From the NCBI RefSeq assembly GCF_900105325.1, contig NZ_FNSU01000003.1, positions 2,604,001 to 2,668,000 of the forward strand: DNA of 64,000 nucleotides, written 5' to 3'. The position numbers and the translations under genes were made by a program. The stretch is from Pseudomonas marginalis. GTDB taxonomy: Bacteria; Pseudomonadota; Gammaproteobacteria; Pseudomonadales; Pseudomonadaceae. Below the pieces are notes generated by a model. The model saw only the letters and a program-made list of their open reading frames with translations, did no database searches and was not told where the DNA came from. Shown one piece after another: positions 8,790-17,080 of the stretch; the first letter of the stretch is position 1; every line of letters starts with the position of its first letter.

Positions 8790-8834
8790 GGGGCTGCTTC
8801 GCAGCCCAACGCAGGGCAAGCCTGCTCACCACAA
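8790..8834. repeat. REP-like element (GGGCTGCTTCGCAGCCC type)
   Basis: A perfect 7-bp stem GGGCTGC-TTC-GCAGCCC at 8791-8807, followed by GCAGGGCAAGCCTGCTCACCACA. The same unit recurs at 15236-15280 and, inverted, at 15132-15190; a variant lies inside a gene at 19930-19968. Confidence 0.7.
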
Positions 8835-8849
8835 TTCGTAGCTACAGCC

Positions 8850-9395
8850 TTACCACATCAAATCATCCGGGATCTGGTAGGCCGCGTACGGATCATCCTC
8901 ATCCGGCACCTGGCTTTCGGTGAGGATATTGAGCTGCACGATACGTTCCGGGGCGCGCTCCTGGATCTTCAGCGCGGCTTCACGGGGGATCACCTCGTAG
9001 CCGCCACCGTGATGCACGATGGCCAGGGAGCCGTTGCTCAGCTTGTTGCGCATCAACGTGTTGACCGACAGGCGCTTGACCTTCTTGTCATCCACGAAGT
9101 TGTAGTAGTCCTCGGTCGTGAGCTTAGGCAGGCGCGAGGTCTCGATCAGTTGCTTGACCTGGGCCGTACGGGCCTTGGCCTCGGCTTTTTCCTGTTGCTG
9201 GCGGTTCAGCTCCTGGTCACGCTTGACCTTCTCGGCCTGCGCTTCGGCGGCCAGGCGCGCCTGGGTGTCATCGGCCTCGATCTGGCCCTTGTGGACCAGG
9301 CGCTGCTGCTTCTGTTTCTCTTTGCCGACCTGCTTGGCCTGCTTTTGGTTGACCAGACCTGCTTTGAGCAACTGGTCGCGAAGGGAAAGGCTCAT
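8850..9395 (-). CDS. DUF2058 family protein (YaiL-like)
   Basis: A 181-residue soluble protein. The N-terminal two-thirds (residues 1-95) is highly charged and rich in Gln/Lys/Glu, predicted helical coiled coil (MSLSLRDQLLKAGLVNQKQA at the start). The C-terminal third (TTEDYYNFVDDKKVKRLSVN onward) is the conserved DUF2058 / YaiL region. YaiL is described as a nucleoprotein/polynucleotide-associated protein, but its role is not established. It sits 25 bp downstream of mazG on the same strand and probably shares the relA-mazG transcription unit. Confidence 0.85.
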   Translation of the reverse strand: MSLSLRDQLLKAGLVNQKQAKQVGKEKQKQQRLVHKGQIEADDTQARLAAEAQAEKVKRDQELNRQQQEKAEAKARTAQVKQLIETSRLPKLTTEDYYNFVDDKKVKRLSVNTLMRNKLSNGSLAIVHHGGGYEVIPREAALKIQERAPERIVQLNILTESQVPDEDDPYAAYQIPDDLMW

Positions 9396-9420
9396 GGTGC
9401 TTACTCACTTAGGCAACTGC

Positions 9421-10254
9421 TCAACCGCAGCTGGACACGTTCTTTTCCTGACGTTTGGCTTCGCCCCACAGGGCGTCCAACTCTTCGAGGGTGCAATCTT
9501 CTATGGGTTGGTGGGTGTCGCGCAATGCCTGTTCGATAAATCGGAAGCGTCGCTCGAACTTGGCATTGGCGCCACGCAGCGCGGTTTCCGGGTCGACCTT
9601 GAGGTGACGGGCCAGGTTGACCGCCGCGAACAGCAGGTCACCGACTTCATCGGCGATGGCCTCCGGGTCGTTGTCGGCCATGGCTTCGAGCACTTCGTCC
9701 AGCTCTTCGCGCACGTTATCCACCACCGGCAACGCCGATGGCCAGTCGAAGCCGACCTGGCTGGCGCGCTTCTGCAATTTGGCGGCCCGGGACAGGGACG
9801 GCAAGGCGCTGGGCACATCGTCCAGCAGGGACAGCTGCTCCGGCGCGTCGGATTTTTCCGCACGCTCCTCGGCCTTGATCTGCTCCCAACGTTCCTTGAC
9901 CTGTTCTTCACTCAGTTGAGGAATATCCATCGGCGCATACAGATCGCCGGTCGGGAACACATGGGGATGGCGGCGAATCAGTTTGCGGGTGATGCTGTCG
10001 ATCACCCCGGCAAATTCGAAACGCCCCTCTTCCCGCGCCAGCTGGCTGTAATACACCACTTGGAACAACAGGTCGCCCAACTCACCCTGCAGATGATCAA
10101 AGTCGCCGCGTTCGATGGTGTCGGCCACTTCGTAGGCCTCTTCCAGGGTGTGCGGGACAATGGTCGCGTAGGTTTGCTTGATGTCCCACGGGCACCCGTA
10201 TTGCGGGTCCCGCAGGCGGTTCATCAGGTGCAGCAGGTCTTCAAGTGAATACAT
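9421..10254 (-). CDS. mazG: Nucleoside triphosphate pyrophosphohydrolase MazG
   Basis: 277 residues. MazG hydrolyses NTPs and dNTPs to monophosphates plus pyrophosphate. Both tandem MazG domains are visible with their metal-binding Glu/Asp clusters: LEEAYEVADTIE with GELGDLLFQVV (about residues 35-70), and REELDEVLEAM with ADEVGDLLFAAVNLA (about 185-225). I chose the ATG at 10254 (MYSLEDLLHLMNRLRDP) because this is the conserved family start; the longer frame reads into a repeat. It lies 66 bp downstream of relA, with a REP element in the gap. In E. coli relA and mazG are also neighbours, and MazG has been linked to lowering (p)ppGpp levels. Confidence 0.95.
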   Translation of the reverse strand: MYSLEDLLHLMNRLRDPQYGCPWDIKQTYATIVPHTLEEAYEVADTIERGDFDHLQGELGDLLFQVVYYSQLAREEGRFEFAGVIDSITRKLIRRHPHVFPTGDLYAPMDIPQLSEEQVKERWEQIKAEERAEKSDAPEQLSLLDDVPSALPSLSRAAKLQKRASQVGFDWPSALPVVDNVREELDEVLEAMADNDPEAIADEVGDLLFAAVNLARHLKVDPETALRGANAKFERRFRFIEQALRDTHQPIEDCTLEELDALWGEAKRQEKNVSSCG

Positions 10255-10271
10255 CTTTCTGTGTCCGATCA

Positions 10272-10299
10272 GTGTGGGAGCAAGCCCCCTCCCACATTT
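10272..10299. repeat. REP-like inverted repeat between relA and mazG
   Basis: TGTGGGAG / CTCCCACA around CAAGCCCC. It is the common P. fluorescens GTGGGAGGGGGC-type palindrome and sits inside a same-strand gene pair, where it may tune mRNA stability. Confidence 0.75.
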
Positions 10300-10320
10300 A
10301 GCCTGCATTCATTCCGCGAA

Positions 10321-12564
10321 TCATGGGGTACGGTTGCGCCGCGTCTCAATGATGTTCGGCAACTGGGAAATCCGTCCCAGCAACCGCCCCAGAGCGTCCA
10401 ACCCCGGAATCTCGATGGTCAGGGACATCAGCGCGGTGTTGTCCTCTTTATTCGAGCGGGTATTGACCGCCAGCACGTTGATGCGCTCATTGAGCAGCAC
10501 TTGCGAGACGTCACGCAGCAGGCCGGAACGGTCGTAGGCACGGATGATGATGTCCACCGGATAGGTGAGCACCGGCACCGGGCCCCAGCTGACCTGGATA
10601 ATCCGCTCAGGCTCGCGCCCACCCAGTTGCAGCACCGAGGCGCAGTCCTGGCGGTGAATGCTTACGCCACGGCCTTGGGTGATGTAGCCGACGATGGCAT
10701 CCCCCGGCAACGGCTGGCAGCAGCCGGCGATTTGCGTCAGCAGGTTGCCGACGCCCTGGATCTGGATATCGCCGCGCTTGCCGGGCTTGTAGCCGGTGGC
10801 CTTGCGTGGGATCAGCTCCAGTTGTTCGTTGCCGCGCTCCGGCTCGACCAGTTGCTGGGCCAGGTTGACCAGTTGCGCCAGGCGCAGGTCGCCGGCACCG
10901 AGGGCGGCGAACATGTCTTCGGCGATCTTCATGTTGGCCTTTTCGGCCAGCTTGTCGAAGTCCACCTGGGGCAGGCCCAGGCGGCCCAGCTCGCGTTCGA
11001 GCAGGGTCTTGCCGGCGGCGACGTTCTGGTCGCGCGCCTGCAGCTTGAACCAATGGACGATCTTCGCCCGCGCCCGCGATGTGGTGATGTAGCCCAGGTT
11101 CGGGTTCAGCCAGTCGCGGCTCGGCGTGCCGTGCTTGCTGGTGATGATCTCGACCTGCTCGCCGGTTTGCAGGCTGTAGTTGAGCGGTACGATGCGCCCG
11201 TTGATCTTGGCGCCTCGGCAGTTATGGCCGATCTCGGTGTGCACGCGGTAGGCGAAGTCCAGCGGCGTGGCGCCCTTGGGCAAGTCGATGGCATGGCCGT
11301 CGGGGGTGAAGATGTAGACCCGGTCCGGCTCGATATCCACGCGCAACTGTTCGGCCAGGCCGCCGATGTCGCCGAGTTCTTCGTGCCATTCCAGCACTTG
11401 GCGCAGCCAGGAGATTTTCTCCTCGTACTGGTTGGACCCGGCCTTGACGTCGGTGCCCTTGTAGCGCCAGTGCGCGCACACGCCCAGTTCTGCCTCTTCG
11501 TGCATGGCGTGGGTGCGGATCTGCACTTCCAGCACCTTGCCCTCGGGGCCGATCACCGCGGTGTGCAGCGAGCGATAGCCGTTTTCCTTGGGGTTGGCGA
11601 TGTAGTCGTCGAACTCCTTGGGAATGTGCCGCCACAGCGTATGGACGATACCCAGCGCGGTATAGCAGTCGCGCATTTCCGGCACCAGCACGCGCACCGC
11701 ACGCACATCGTAGATCTGGCTGAAGGCCAGGCCCTTGCGCTGCATTTTGCGCCAGATCGAGTAGATGTGTTTGGCGCGGCCGCTGATGTCGGCATCGACC
11801 CCGGTGGCCTGCAGCTCGGCGCGCAACTGGCCCATCACGTCGCTGATAAAGCGCTCACGGTCGAGCCGCCGCTCGTGCAGCAGCGTGGCGATCTGTTTGT
11901 ATTGATCAGGTTCGAGGTAGCGGAAGGACAAGTCCTCCAGCTCCCACTTGATATGGCCGATACCCAGGCGGTGGGCCAGGGGCGCGTAGATGTCGAAGAC
12001 TTCGCGGGCAACGCGGTTGCGCTTTTCGTCGTCCGCGGTCTTCACCGCACGGATTGCGCAGGTGCGTTCGGCCAGCTTGATCAGGGCGACACGCACGTCG
12101 TCGACCATCGCCACCAGCATCTTGCGCAGGTTTTCCACCTGACCCTGGGTGCCCAGCACCATGGACTGGCGCGGGCTGAGGCTGGCGCTGATGGCGGCCA
12201 TGCGCAGCACGCCGTCGATCAGCTTGGCCACCACCGCGCCAAAACGCTGGCTGACGGTCGGCAACTGGATGTGCCCTTCGCGCACGCCGCGATAGAGCAC
12301 GGCGGCGATCAGCGAGTCCTGGTCCAGCTTGAGATCGGCAAGGATCTCGGCGATTTCCAACCCGGTGCGAAAGCTGGAAGTGCCTTCGGCCCACAGGTTC
12401 TTCGCTGCATTGTCTTGTTGCTCAGACTCACGAGCGAACTCGCAGGCTGCTTTCAAGGCTTCACGGTCCAGTGCCGGGTCGACACTGATGGCATGATCCA
12501 GCCATGCCTCGAGATTGATACTGCCGTCGGTGTTGATCGGCTGGTGTGCTCTCACCTGTACCAT
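10321..12564 (-). CDS. relA: GTP pyrophosphokinase RelA, (p)ppGpp synthetase I
   Basis: 747 residues from the ATG at 12564 (MVQVRAHQPINTDGSINLEA). Domains in order: N-terminal hydrolase-like region (about 25-180), synthetase (about 240-370, with ENGYRSLHTAV and EVQIRTHAMHEEAE), TGS (about 400-465, starting VYIFTPDG), helical/zinc region and C-terminal ACT. Two features make it RelA rather than SpoT. The hydrolase HD pair is replaced (AAVLYRGVREG where SpoT has a His-Asp), and the synthetase loop carries the acidic EFDD (EXDD) motif. It should therefore make ppGpp on stalled ribosomes and not degrade it. It is followed by mazG and DUF2058 on the same strand. Confidence 0.96.
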   Translation of the reverse strand: MVQVRAHQPINTDGSINLEAWLDHAISVDPALDREALKAACEFARESEQQDNAAKNLWAEGTSSFRTGLEIAEILADLKLDQDSLIAAVLYRGVREGHIQLPTVSQRFGAVVAKLIDGVLRMAAISASLSPRQSMVLGTQGQVENLRKMLVAMVDDVRVALIKLAERTCAIRAVKTADDEKRNRVAREVFDIYAPLAHRLGIGHIKWELEDLSFRYLEPDQYKQIATLLHERRLDRERFISDVMGQLRAELQATGVDADISGRAKHIYSIWRKMQRKGLAFSQIYDVRAVRVLVPEMRDCYTALGIVHTLWRHIPKEFDDYIANPKENGYRSLHTAVIGPEGKVLEVQIRTHAMHEEAELGVCAHWRYKGTDVKAGSNQYEEKISWLRQVLEWHEELGDIGGLAEQLRVDIEPDRVYIFTPDGHAIDLPKGATPLDFAYRVHTEIGHNCRGAKINGRIVPLNYSLQTGEQVEIITSKHGTPSRDWLNPNLGYITTSRARAKIVHWFKLQARDQNVAAGKTLLERELGRLGLPQVDFDKLAEKANMKIAEDMFAALGAGDLRLAQLVNLAQQLVEPERGNEQLELIPRKATGYKPGKRGDIQIQGVGNLLTQIAGCCQPLPGDAIVGYITQGRGVSIHRQDCASVLQLGGREPERIIQVSWGPVPVLTYPVDIIIRAYDRSGLLRDVSQVLLNERINVLAVNTRSNKEDNTALMSLTIEIPGLDALGRLLGRISQLPNIIETRRNRTP

Positions 12565-12687
12565 CTTGCTTACCTTCCCTATGACGCACCTTGGATGCGC
12601 CAAAATCATCGCCGACCTTTTTACTGCGAGCTCCGCGGCAGATCATAGGCCTTGGAGAACGCAGGCCAGTCGGATTAAACGGGCATC

Positions 12688-14040
12688 CTAGCCCGCTTCA
12701 AATAACGCCATGGCCTCGACATGCGCTGTCTGCGGAAACATGTCGAGGATCCCGGCACGTTTTAGCCGGTAGCCTTGCTTGACCAGCTCAACCGTGTCCC
12801 GCGCCAGCGTCGCCGGGTTGCAGGACACATACACCAGGCGCCTGGCCCCCAGGGTGGCGAGCTTGCGCACAACCTCCAGGGCACCATCGCGGGGTGGGTC
12901 CAAGAGTACCGCAGAAAAGCCCTGTTTGGCCCATTCCACGTCATTCAAAGGCTGGGACAAATCGGCCTGAAAAAACTGCGCATTATGCAAATTGTGGCTG
13001 ATGGCGTTCCGTGCAGCCCGGTCCACCATGGTCTGCACACCTTCCACCGCCACCACTTCGCACACCTGTTTCGCCAGCGGCAGGGCAAAGTTGCCCAGGC
13101 CGCAGAACAGGTCCAGCACCCGCTCAGCAGGTTGCGGCGCCAGCCAGTCCAGGGCCTGGGCAACCATCGCCTCGTTGACCCCGGCGTTGACCTGGACAAA
13201 ATCCCCCGGTCGGTACGCCAACTCCAAGTCCCATGGGTCCAATCGAAACCCTAGTGACTGATCGGGCTCAATCGGTTCCGGCTGACCTTCACCATGCAGC
13301 CACAGCTGGGCGTCATGGAAGCTGCAGAATTCTTTCAGGATCAGCAGGTCCGCCCCCGACAACGGCGCCATATGCCGCAGCAACACGGCGACGGACGAAC
13401 CACTGAACAACTCCACATGCCCCAGGGCCTGAGGTTTGCTCAGGCGGCGCAGCATGTTCGGCAGGCGCTGCATGATCGGTTGCAAGGCCTGTACCAGCAC
13501 CGGGCAATCATCGATGGCGACGATGTCCTGGCTGGCCACGGCGCGGAAACCCACCTCGAGCTTCTTCGCCTTGGCATCCCAACGCACCGCCACCCGGGCG
13601 CGGCGCCGGTAAGCGAATTCCGGCCCACTCAATGGAGCGGCCCACTCCTGCGGTTCGACACCGGCCACGCGGGACAGTTGCTCGGCGAGCATGCGCTGTT
13701 TCAGGGCAAGTTGTTCGGCATGGGGCAAGTGCTGCACGCTGCAACCGCCACAGCGACCGAAGTGCGCGCACGGTGCCGGACGGCGCAGTTCACTGGCCGT
13801 GAACACACGCTCGGTGCGGGCCTCGACCACCTTGCCGTGGGTGCCCAACACTCGCGCTTCAACCTCTTCGCCGGCCAGCGCACCGTTGACAAACCAGGTG
13901 CGGCCTTCAAAGAACACGATGCCGCGGCCGTCGTTGGCCAGGCGCTCGATGGTCAGGCGTTGCTTCTTGCCCACGGGAATCTGTGGGGCCCGGCTGCCGC
14001 CCGTCGGTTGGAAGCGCAGGCCTCTCTCGTGCTTGGCCAT
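12688..14040 (-). CDS. rlmD: 23S rRNA (uracil-1939-C5)-methyltransferase RlmD
   Basis: 450 residues. It methylates U1939 of 23S rRNA using S-adenosylmethionine. An N-terminal TRAM domain (about 20-80) precedes the iron-sulfur cysteines CAHFGRCGGC (about 92-101), whose fourth Cys lies further on. The Rossmann methyltransferase domain has DLFCGLGNFALPLA and the catalytic Cys in YVSCNPATLARD. The ATG at 14040 overlaps the TGA of the upstream cysM gene by one base, so the two are translationally coupled. This cysM-rlmD-relA order is conserved in Pseudomonas. Confidence 0.96.
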   Translation of the reverse strand: MAKHERGLRFQPTGGSRAPQIPVGKKQRLTIERLANDGRGIVFFEGRTWFVNGALAGEEVEARVLGTHGKVVEARTERVFTASELRRPAPCAHFGRCGGCSVQHLPHAEQLALKQRMLAEQLSRVAGVEPQEWAAPLSGPEFAYRRRARVAVRWDAKAKKLEVGFRAVASQDIVAIDDCPVLVQALQPIMQRLPNMLRRLSKPQALGHVELFSGSSVAVLLRHMAPLSGADLLILKEFCSFHDAQLWLHGEGQPEPIEPDQSLGFRLDPWDLELAYRPGDFVQVNAGVNEAMVAQALDWLAPQPAERVLDLFCGLGNFALPLAKQVCEVVAVEGVQTMVDRAARNAISHNLHNAQFFQADLSQPLNDVEWAKQGFSAVLLDPPRDGALEVVRKLATLGARRLVYVSCNPATLARDTVELVKQGYRLKRAGILDMFPQTAHVEAMALFEAG

Positions 14041-14942
14041 CAGTTGGGTTCGTCGAAAATGCCGGTCGACAGGTAACGGTCGCCTCGGTCACAGATGATC
14101 GCGACGATCACCGCGTTTTCCACTTCCTTGGACAAGCGCAACATACCCGCCACGGCGCCGCCGGACGACACGCCGCAGAAGATGCCTTCTTCACGCGCCA
14201 GGCGGCGGGTGGTGTCTTCGGCTTCACGCTGGGCCATGTCGATGATGCGGTCCACGCGCGTCGCGTTGTAGATCTTCGGCAAATACTCTTCGGGCCAGCG
14301 ACGAATGCCTGGGATCGCCGCGCCTTCCATTGGTTGCAGGCCGACGATCTGGATCGCCGGGTTCTGCTCCTTGAGGTAGCGCGAGTTGCCCATGATGGTG
14401 CCGGTGGTGCCCATGGAACTGACGAAATGGGTGATGGTGCCCTGGGTCTGGCGCCAGATTTCCGGACCGGTGGTGGTGTAGTGCGCTTCGGGGTTGTCCC
14501 CATTGGCGAACTGGTCCAGCACCTGGCCACGGCCTTCGGCGGCCATGCGCTCGGCGAGGTCGCGGGCGCCTTCCATGCCTTCTTCCTGGGTGACCAGCAC
14601 CAACTCGGCGCCATAGGCGGTCATCGCCGCCTTGCGCTCGGCGCTGCCGTTGTCGGGCATGATCAGCACCATCTTGTAGCCCTTGATCGCGGCGGCCATG
14701 GCCAGGGCGATCCCGGTATTACCCGAGGTGGCTTCGATCAGGGTGTCGCCGGGCTTGATCTGCCCGCGCAGTTCCGCGCGGGTGATCATCGACAGCGCCG
14801 GGCGGTCTTTTACCGAGCCGGCCGGGTTGTTGCCTTCGAGCTTGAGCAACAGGGTATTGCTGGTTTCACCCGCCATGCGTTGCAAGCGGACCAGGGGCGT
14901 GTTGCCGACGCAATCGGCGATTGTAGGGTACTGCAAGGTCAT
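14040..14942 (-). CDS. cysM: Cysteine synthase B (O-acetylserine sulfhydrylase)
   Basis: 300 residues. This PLP enzyme makes L-cysteine from O-acetyl-L-serine and sulfide, or S-sulfocysteine from thiosulfate. The PLP lysine is in NNPAGSVKDRPA, the phosphate/substrate loop is EATSGNTGIALAMAA, and a late GVSSGGAVAGML loop binds the cofactor phosphate. Family length and the MTLQYPTIADCVGNTPLVRL start support the ATG at 14942 rather than the in-frame ATG at 15008. Its stop overlaps the rlmD start. A cluster of REP repeats occupies the upstream region. Confidence 0.95.
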   Translation of the reverse strand: MTLQYPTIADCVGNTPLVRLQRMAGETSNTLLLKLEGNNPAGSVKDRPALSMITRAELRGQIKPGDTLIEATSGNTGIALAMAAAIKGYKMVLIMPDNGSAERKAAMTAYGAELVLVTQEEGMEGARDLAERMAAEGRGQVLDQFANGDNPEAHYTTTGPEIWRQTQGTITHFVSSMGTTGTIMGNSRYLKEQNPAIQIVGLQPMEGAAIPGIRRWPEEYLPKIYNATRVDRIIDMAQREAEDTTRRLAREEGIFCGVSSGGAVAGMLRLSKEVENAVIVAIICDRGDRYLSTGIFDEPN

Positions 14943-15131
14943 GGCGTATTCGCAATCCAGACTGCGGGGGCGAACATCATACCGGGAAAGGTCGGCGGGC
15001 CATATCACGCAAAGTGTGGTGCTTATGGCTTAAAGGAATAAGCGAGGGAGGTGCTGGCTGGGCGGGCGCCATCGGGGCATGGGTATCTACACAACTTCCA
15101 GTGAATACGGAATCTATGGCAATTAGGCTTC

Positions 15132-15280
15132 TGTGGTGAGCGGGCTTGTCGAATCGTCGCACCGCCCGCGCTGGGTTGCGAAGCAGCCCCAAAACCTTCA
15201 CCTCGATTGATTCTGGCACTCTGCGGTGACCTTATTGGGGCCGCTTCGCAGCCCAGCGCGGGGCAAGCCCGCTCACCACA
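15132..15280. repeat. Inverted pair of REP-like elements
   Basis: The unit GCTTCGCAGCCCAGCGCGGGGCAAGCCCGCTCACCACA occurs forward at about 15236-15280 and as its near reverse complement at 15132-15190 (starting TGTGGTGAGCGGGCTTG). This is the head-to-head arrangement of a BIME-type mosaic element. Confidence 0.75.
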
Positions 15281-15318
15281 GAGTTATGTGTCAGCCTTTA
15301 AGAGTTGGGTAGATACCT

Positions 15319-15410
15319 ATGGCCATCGGGGGCAAGCCCCTCCCACACTGGACCGCATTCTCATGCTGGAACTCGGTCGAATGTGGGAGGGGGCTTTCCC
15401 CCGATGGCCG
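15319..15410. repeat. Long inverted repeat of GTGGGAGGGGGC REP type
   Basis: ATGGCCATCGGGGGCAAGCC at 15319 and its partner ending CCCCCGATGGCC at about 15409 enclose two GTGGGAGG / CCTCCCAC palindromes. This is a second REP class next to the first. Confidence 0.75.
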
Positions 15411-15426
15411 CGCCTCGATATCCCGC

Positions 15427-16032
15427 CTAGCGCAAATGCCCATCGCCATGATTTCTCCGAAAGACCTCCTCCCCCATCGCCGCAATCTGCCCTTCGATCA
15501 ATGCATCAAACGGCTTGAGCAACGGCTCGAACGACACCGGCGCCTCCAGCACCTGCAACGCCTGCACAATCGCCTCCACCGTCGACAACGCCCCTGGCCC
15601 CGGCGCCTTGCGCAGTCGATAGCGGGACACGGGGCCCTCGACCAGCGTCACCCGAGGCAGCGCCGCCAGCAAAGGATTGAGGTGCAGCAGTTTGCGCGCC
15701 TTGCGCCAGGTGCCGTCGGGCACCACTAACAATAACGGCTGATTGCCGGGAGCATAGGCTTGCAGCGGCTGGGCATCGTCAGCCGGAAACAACAGCCGCG
15801 CCTGATAGCCGGGCGGGTTCAACAGGGTCGGCAAGTCATCAAAGACCTCGCCCACCACCAACTGCGCATTGTTCAATCCCAACGCCGCCAGCCGCGCGGT
15901 ATTGAGCGCATGGTTGACCTCGCTCGGGTGCTGCAAAAGAAGCACACGTGTGCGGCTGTCGAGGCTGGGAATCAGCGCGCACAGGCAATGGGCGGCGGGC
16001 CTGAGGCAGCGGGAACAGTGGGGTCGGGACAT
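15427..16032 (-). CDS. DTW-domain tRNA-uridine aminocarboxypropyltransferase
   Basis: A 201-residue member of the DTW family (YfiP/TapT in E. coli), which transfers the 3-amino-3-carboxypropyl group of SAM to a uridine, making acp3U at position 47 of some tRNAs. The N-terminus has a Cys cluster (CSRCLRPAAHCLC, residues 6-18) that probably binds a metal. The name-giving motif appears as PDGTWRKARKLL, and SRYRLRKAP is the second conserved block. It lies 5 bp downstream of gbuR on the same strand, but its role is unrelated to guanidinobutyrate use. Confidence 0.85.
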   Translation of the reverse strand: MSRPHCSRCLRPAAHCLCALIPSLDSRTRVLLLQHPSEVNHALNTARLAALGLNNAQLVVGEVFDDLPTLLNPPGYQARLLFPADDAQPLQAYAPGNQPLLLVVPDGTWRKARKLLHLNPLLAALPRVTLVEGPVSRYRLRKAPGPGALSTVEAIVQALQVLEAPVSFEPLLKPFDALIEGQIAAMGEEVFRRNHGDGHLR

Positions 16033-16037
16033 GGTTT

Positions 16038-16931
16038 TCAGGCCTGGTTAAGCTGGGCTTTGAGTAGATCGCGGAAGGTCTGGATCAGCGGTTCGCGGCT
16101 GCGGCCCCGGCGCATGATCATCGAGAACGGCGCCTGGTAGCCGAAGGTCGCCGGCAGCAATACGCGCAGGTCGCCCTTGTCGGCCCAGGCCTGGGCGTAG
16201 TGCTCGGGCAGGTAGCCGATGTAGGCACCCGAGAGCACCAGGATCAGCTGCGCTTCCATACTTTCCACCGTCGCGGCGCTGTGTTTGAAGCCGTGGCGCG
16301 CCAGTTCGGCCTGGCTCCAGTAGCCGCGCCCGACCATGCGCTGCTGGGTGATCACCTGCTCGGGGATACGCCGTTCGCTGAACAACGGATGGCGGGTGCT
16401 GCAATACAACCAGTGCTGCTCACGGTACAGCGGCATGTAGATCAGCCCGCTCATGCGGTTGGAGAAGGCACCGATGGCCAGGTCCAGGCGGTTGTCCTGC
16501 ACGCCGAGTTGCAGTTCGTAGGGGCTCATCACCGATAGATTCAGGTGCACCGCCGGGTGCTCCAGGCTGTAGGCGCCGATAACCTCGGCGAACGGCAAGG
16601 CCTTGTCGCTCACTGTAGAGTCGAGCACGCCGAGCTTGAGCGTCCCGCGCAGCTCGCCCTTGAGCGCGGCGGCATATTGTTCGAAGCCTTCCAGTTCGCC
16701 GAGCAGGCGCAAGGTTTCCTGGTGAAACAGCTCGCCCTTGCTGGTCAGGCTGAACCCACCCCGCCCGCGATGGCACAGCACCAGGCCCAACGCACTTTCC
16801 AACTGGCTCATGTAGGTGCTGATGGCCGAGGTGGACAGGTTGAGTTCGTGCTGGGCATTGGCGAACCCCTGGTGGCGCACGACGCTGACGAAGATGCGCA
16901 GGAGTTTCAGGTCGGGCAAGGCGCTGGCCAT
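16038..16931 (-). CDS. gbuR: LysR-type regulator of guanidinobutyrase (GbuR-like)
   Basis: A 297-residue LysR protein. The winged-helix DNA-binding domain is at residues 6-66 (LKLLRIFVSVVRHQGFANAQ and the recognition-helix region LSTSAISTYMSQLE), followed by a linker helix and the substrate-binding domain. It is divergent from gbuA with 149 bp between them, as in P. aeruginosa, where GbuR activates gbuA in response to 4-guanidinobutyrate. A TTAGTT-N12-AACTAA dyad in the shared intergenic region (16974-16997) is the likely operator. The assignment rests on context plus family; the effector is inferred. Confidence 0.85.
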   Translation of the reverse strand: MASALPDLKLLRIFVSVVRHQGFANAQHELNLSTSAISTYMSQLESALGLVLCHRGRGGFSLTSKGELFHQETLRLLGELEGFEQYAAALKGELRGTLKLGVLDSTVSDKALPFAEVIGAYSLEHPAVHLNLSVMSPYELQLGVQDNRLDLAIGAFSNRMSGLIYMPLYREQHWLYCSTRHPLFSERRIPEQVITQQRMVGRGYWSQAELARHGFKHSAATVESMEAQLILVLSGAYIGYLPEHYAQAWADKGDLRVLLPATFGYQAPFSMIMRRGRSREPLIQTFRDLLKAQLNQA

Positions 16932-16973
16932 GGTCGGCTCCGGGTGTAGATGTGGGCAGTCTACCTGCCCGCA

Positions 16974-16997
16974 TTAGTTTAGAAAAACCTGAACTAA
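16974..16997. promoter_or_regulatory. LysR-type operator dyad between gbuR and gbuA
   Basis: TTAGTT at 16974-16979 and AACTAA at 16992-16997 form a perfect 6-bp dyad with a 12-base A-rich spacer, containing T-N11-A spacings. It is about 85 bases before the gbuA start and about 43 bases from the gbuR start, a position suited to activation of gbuA and autorepression of gbuR. Confidence 0.55.
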
Positions 16998-17080
16998 GTA
17001 TTTGCCCCTGCCGATTCTTCCCTTCCTGCGCTTTTCGCAGAATCGGCCCCTGATAAACACAACAACGATGAGGCAATCCC

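Larger units (their letters stand above)
14943..15426. other. Gene-free intergenic region filled with REP repeats
   Basis: 484 bases with no convincing gene. It holds the upstream region of cysM and two back-to-back REP pairs (15132-15280 and 15319-15410). Apparent short reading frames here are repeat sequence. Confidence 0.7.

Noticed and set aside
10261..12648. A 795-codon plus-strand frame opposite relA
   Set aside because: No family resemblance and codon bias of an antisense frame; relA on the other strand is complete.
15207..15518. A possible 103-residue protein in the cysM-DTW gap
   Set aside because: Its codons are REP repeat DNA followed by antisense of the DTW gene; no ribosome site.
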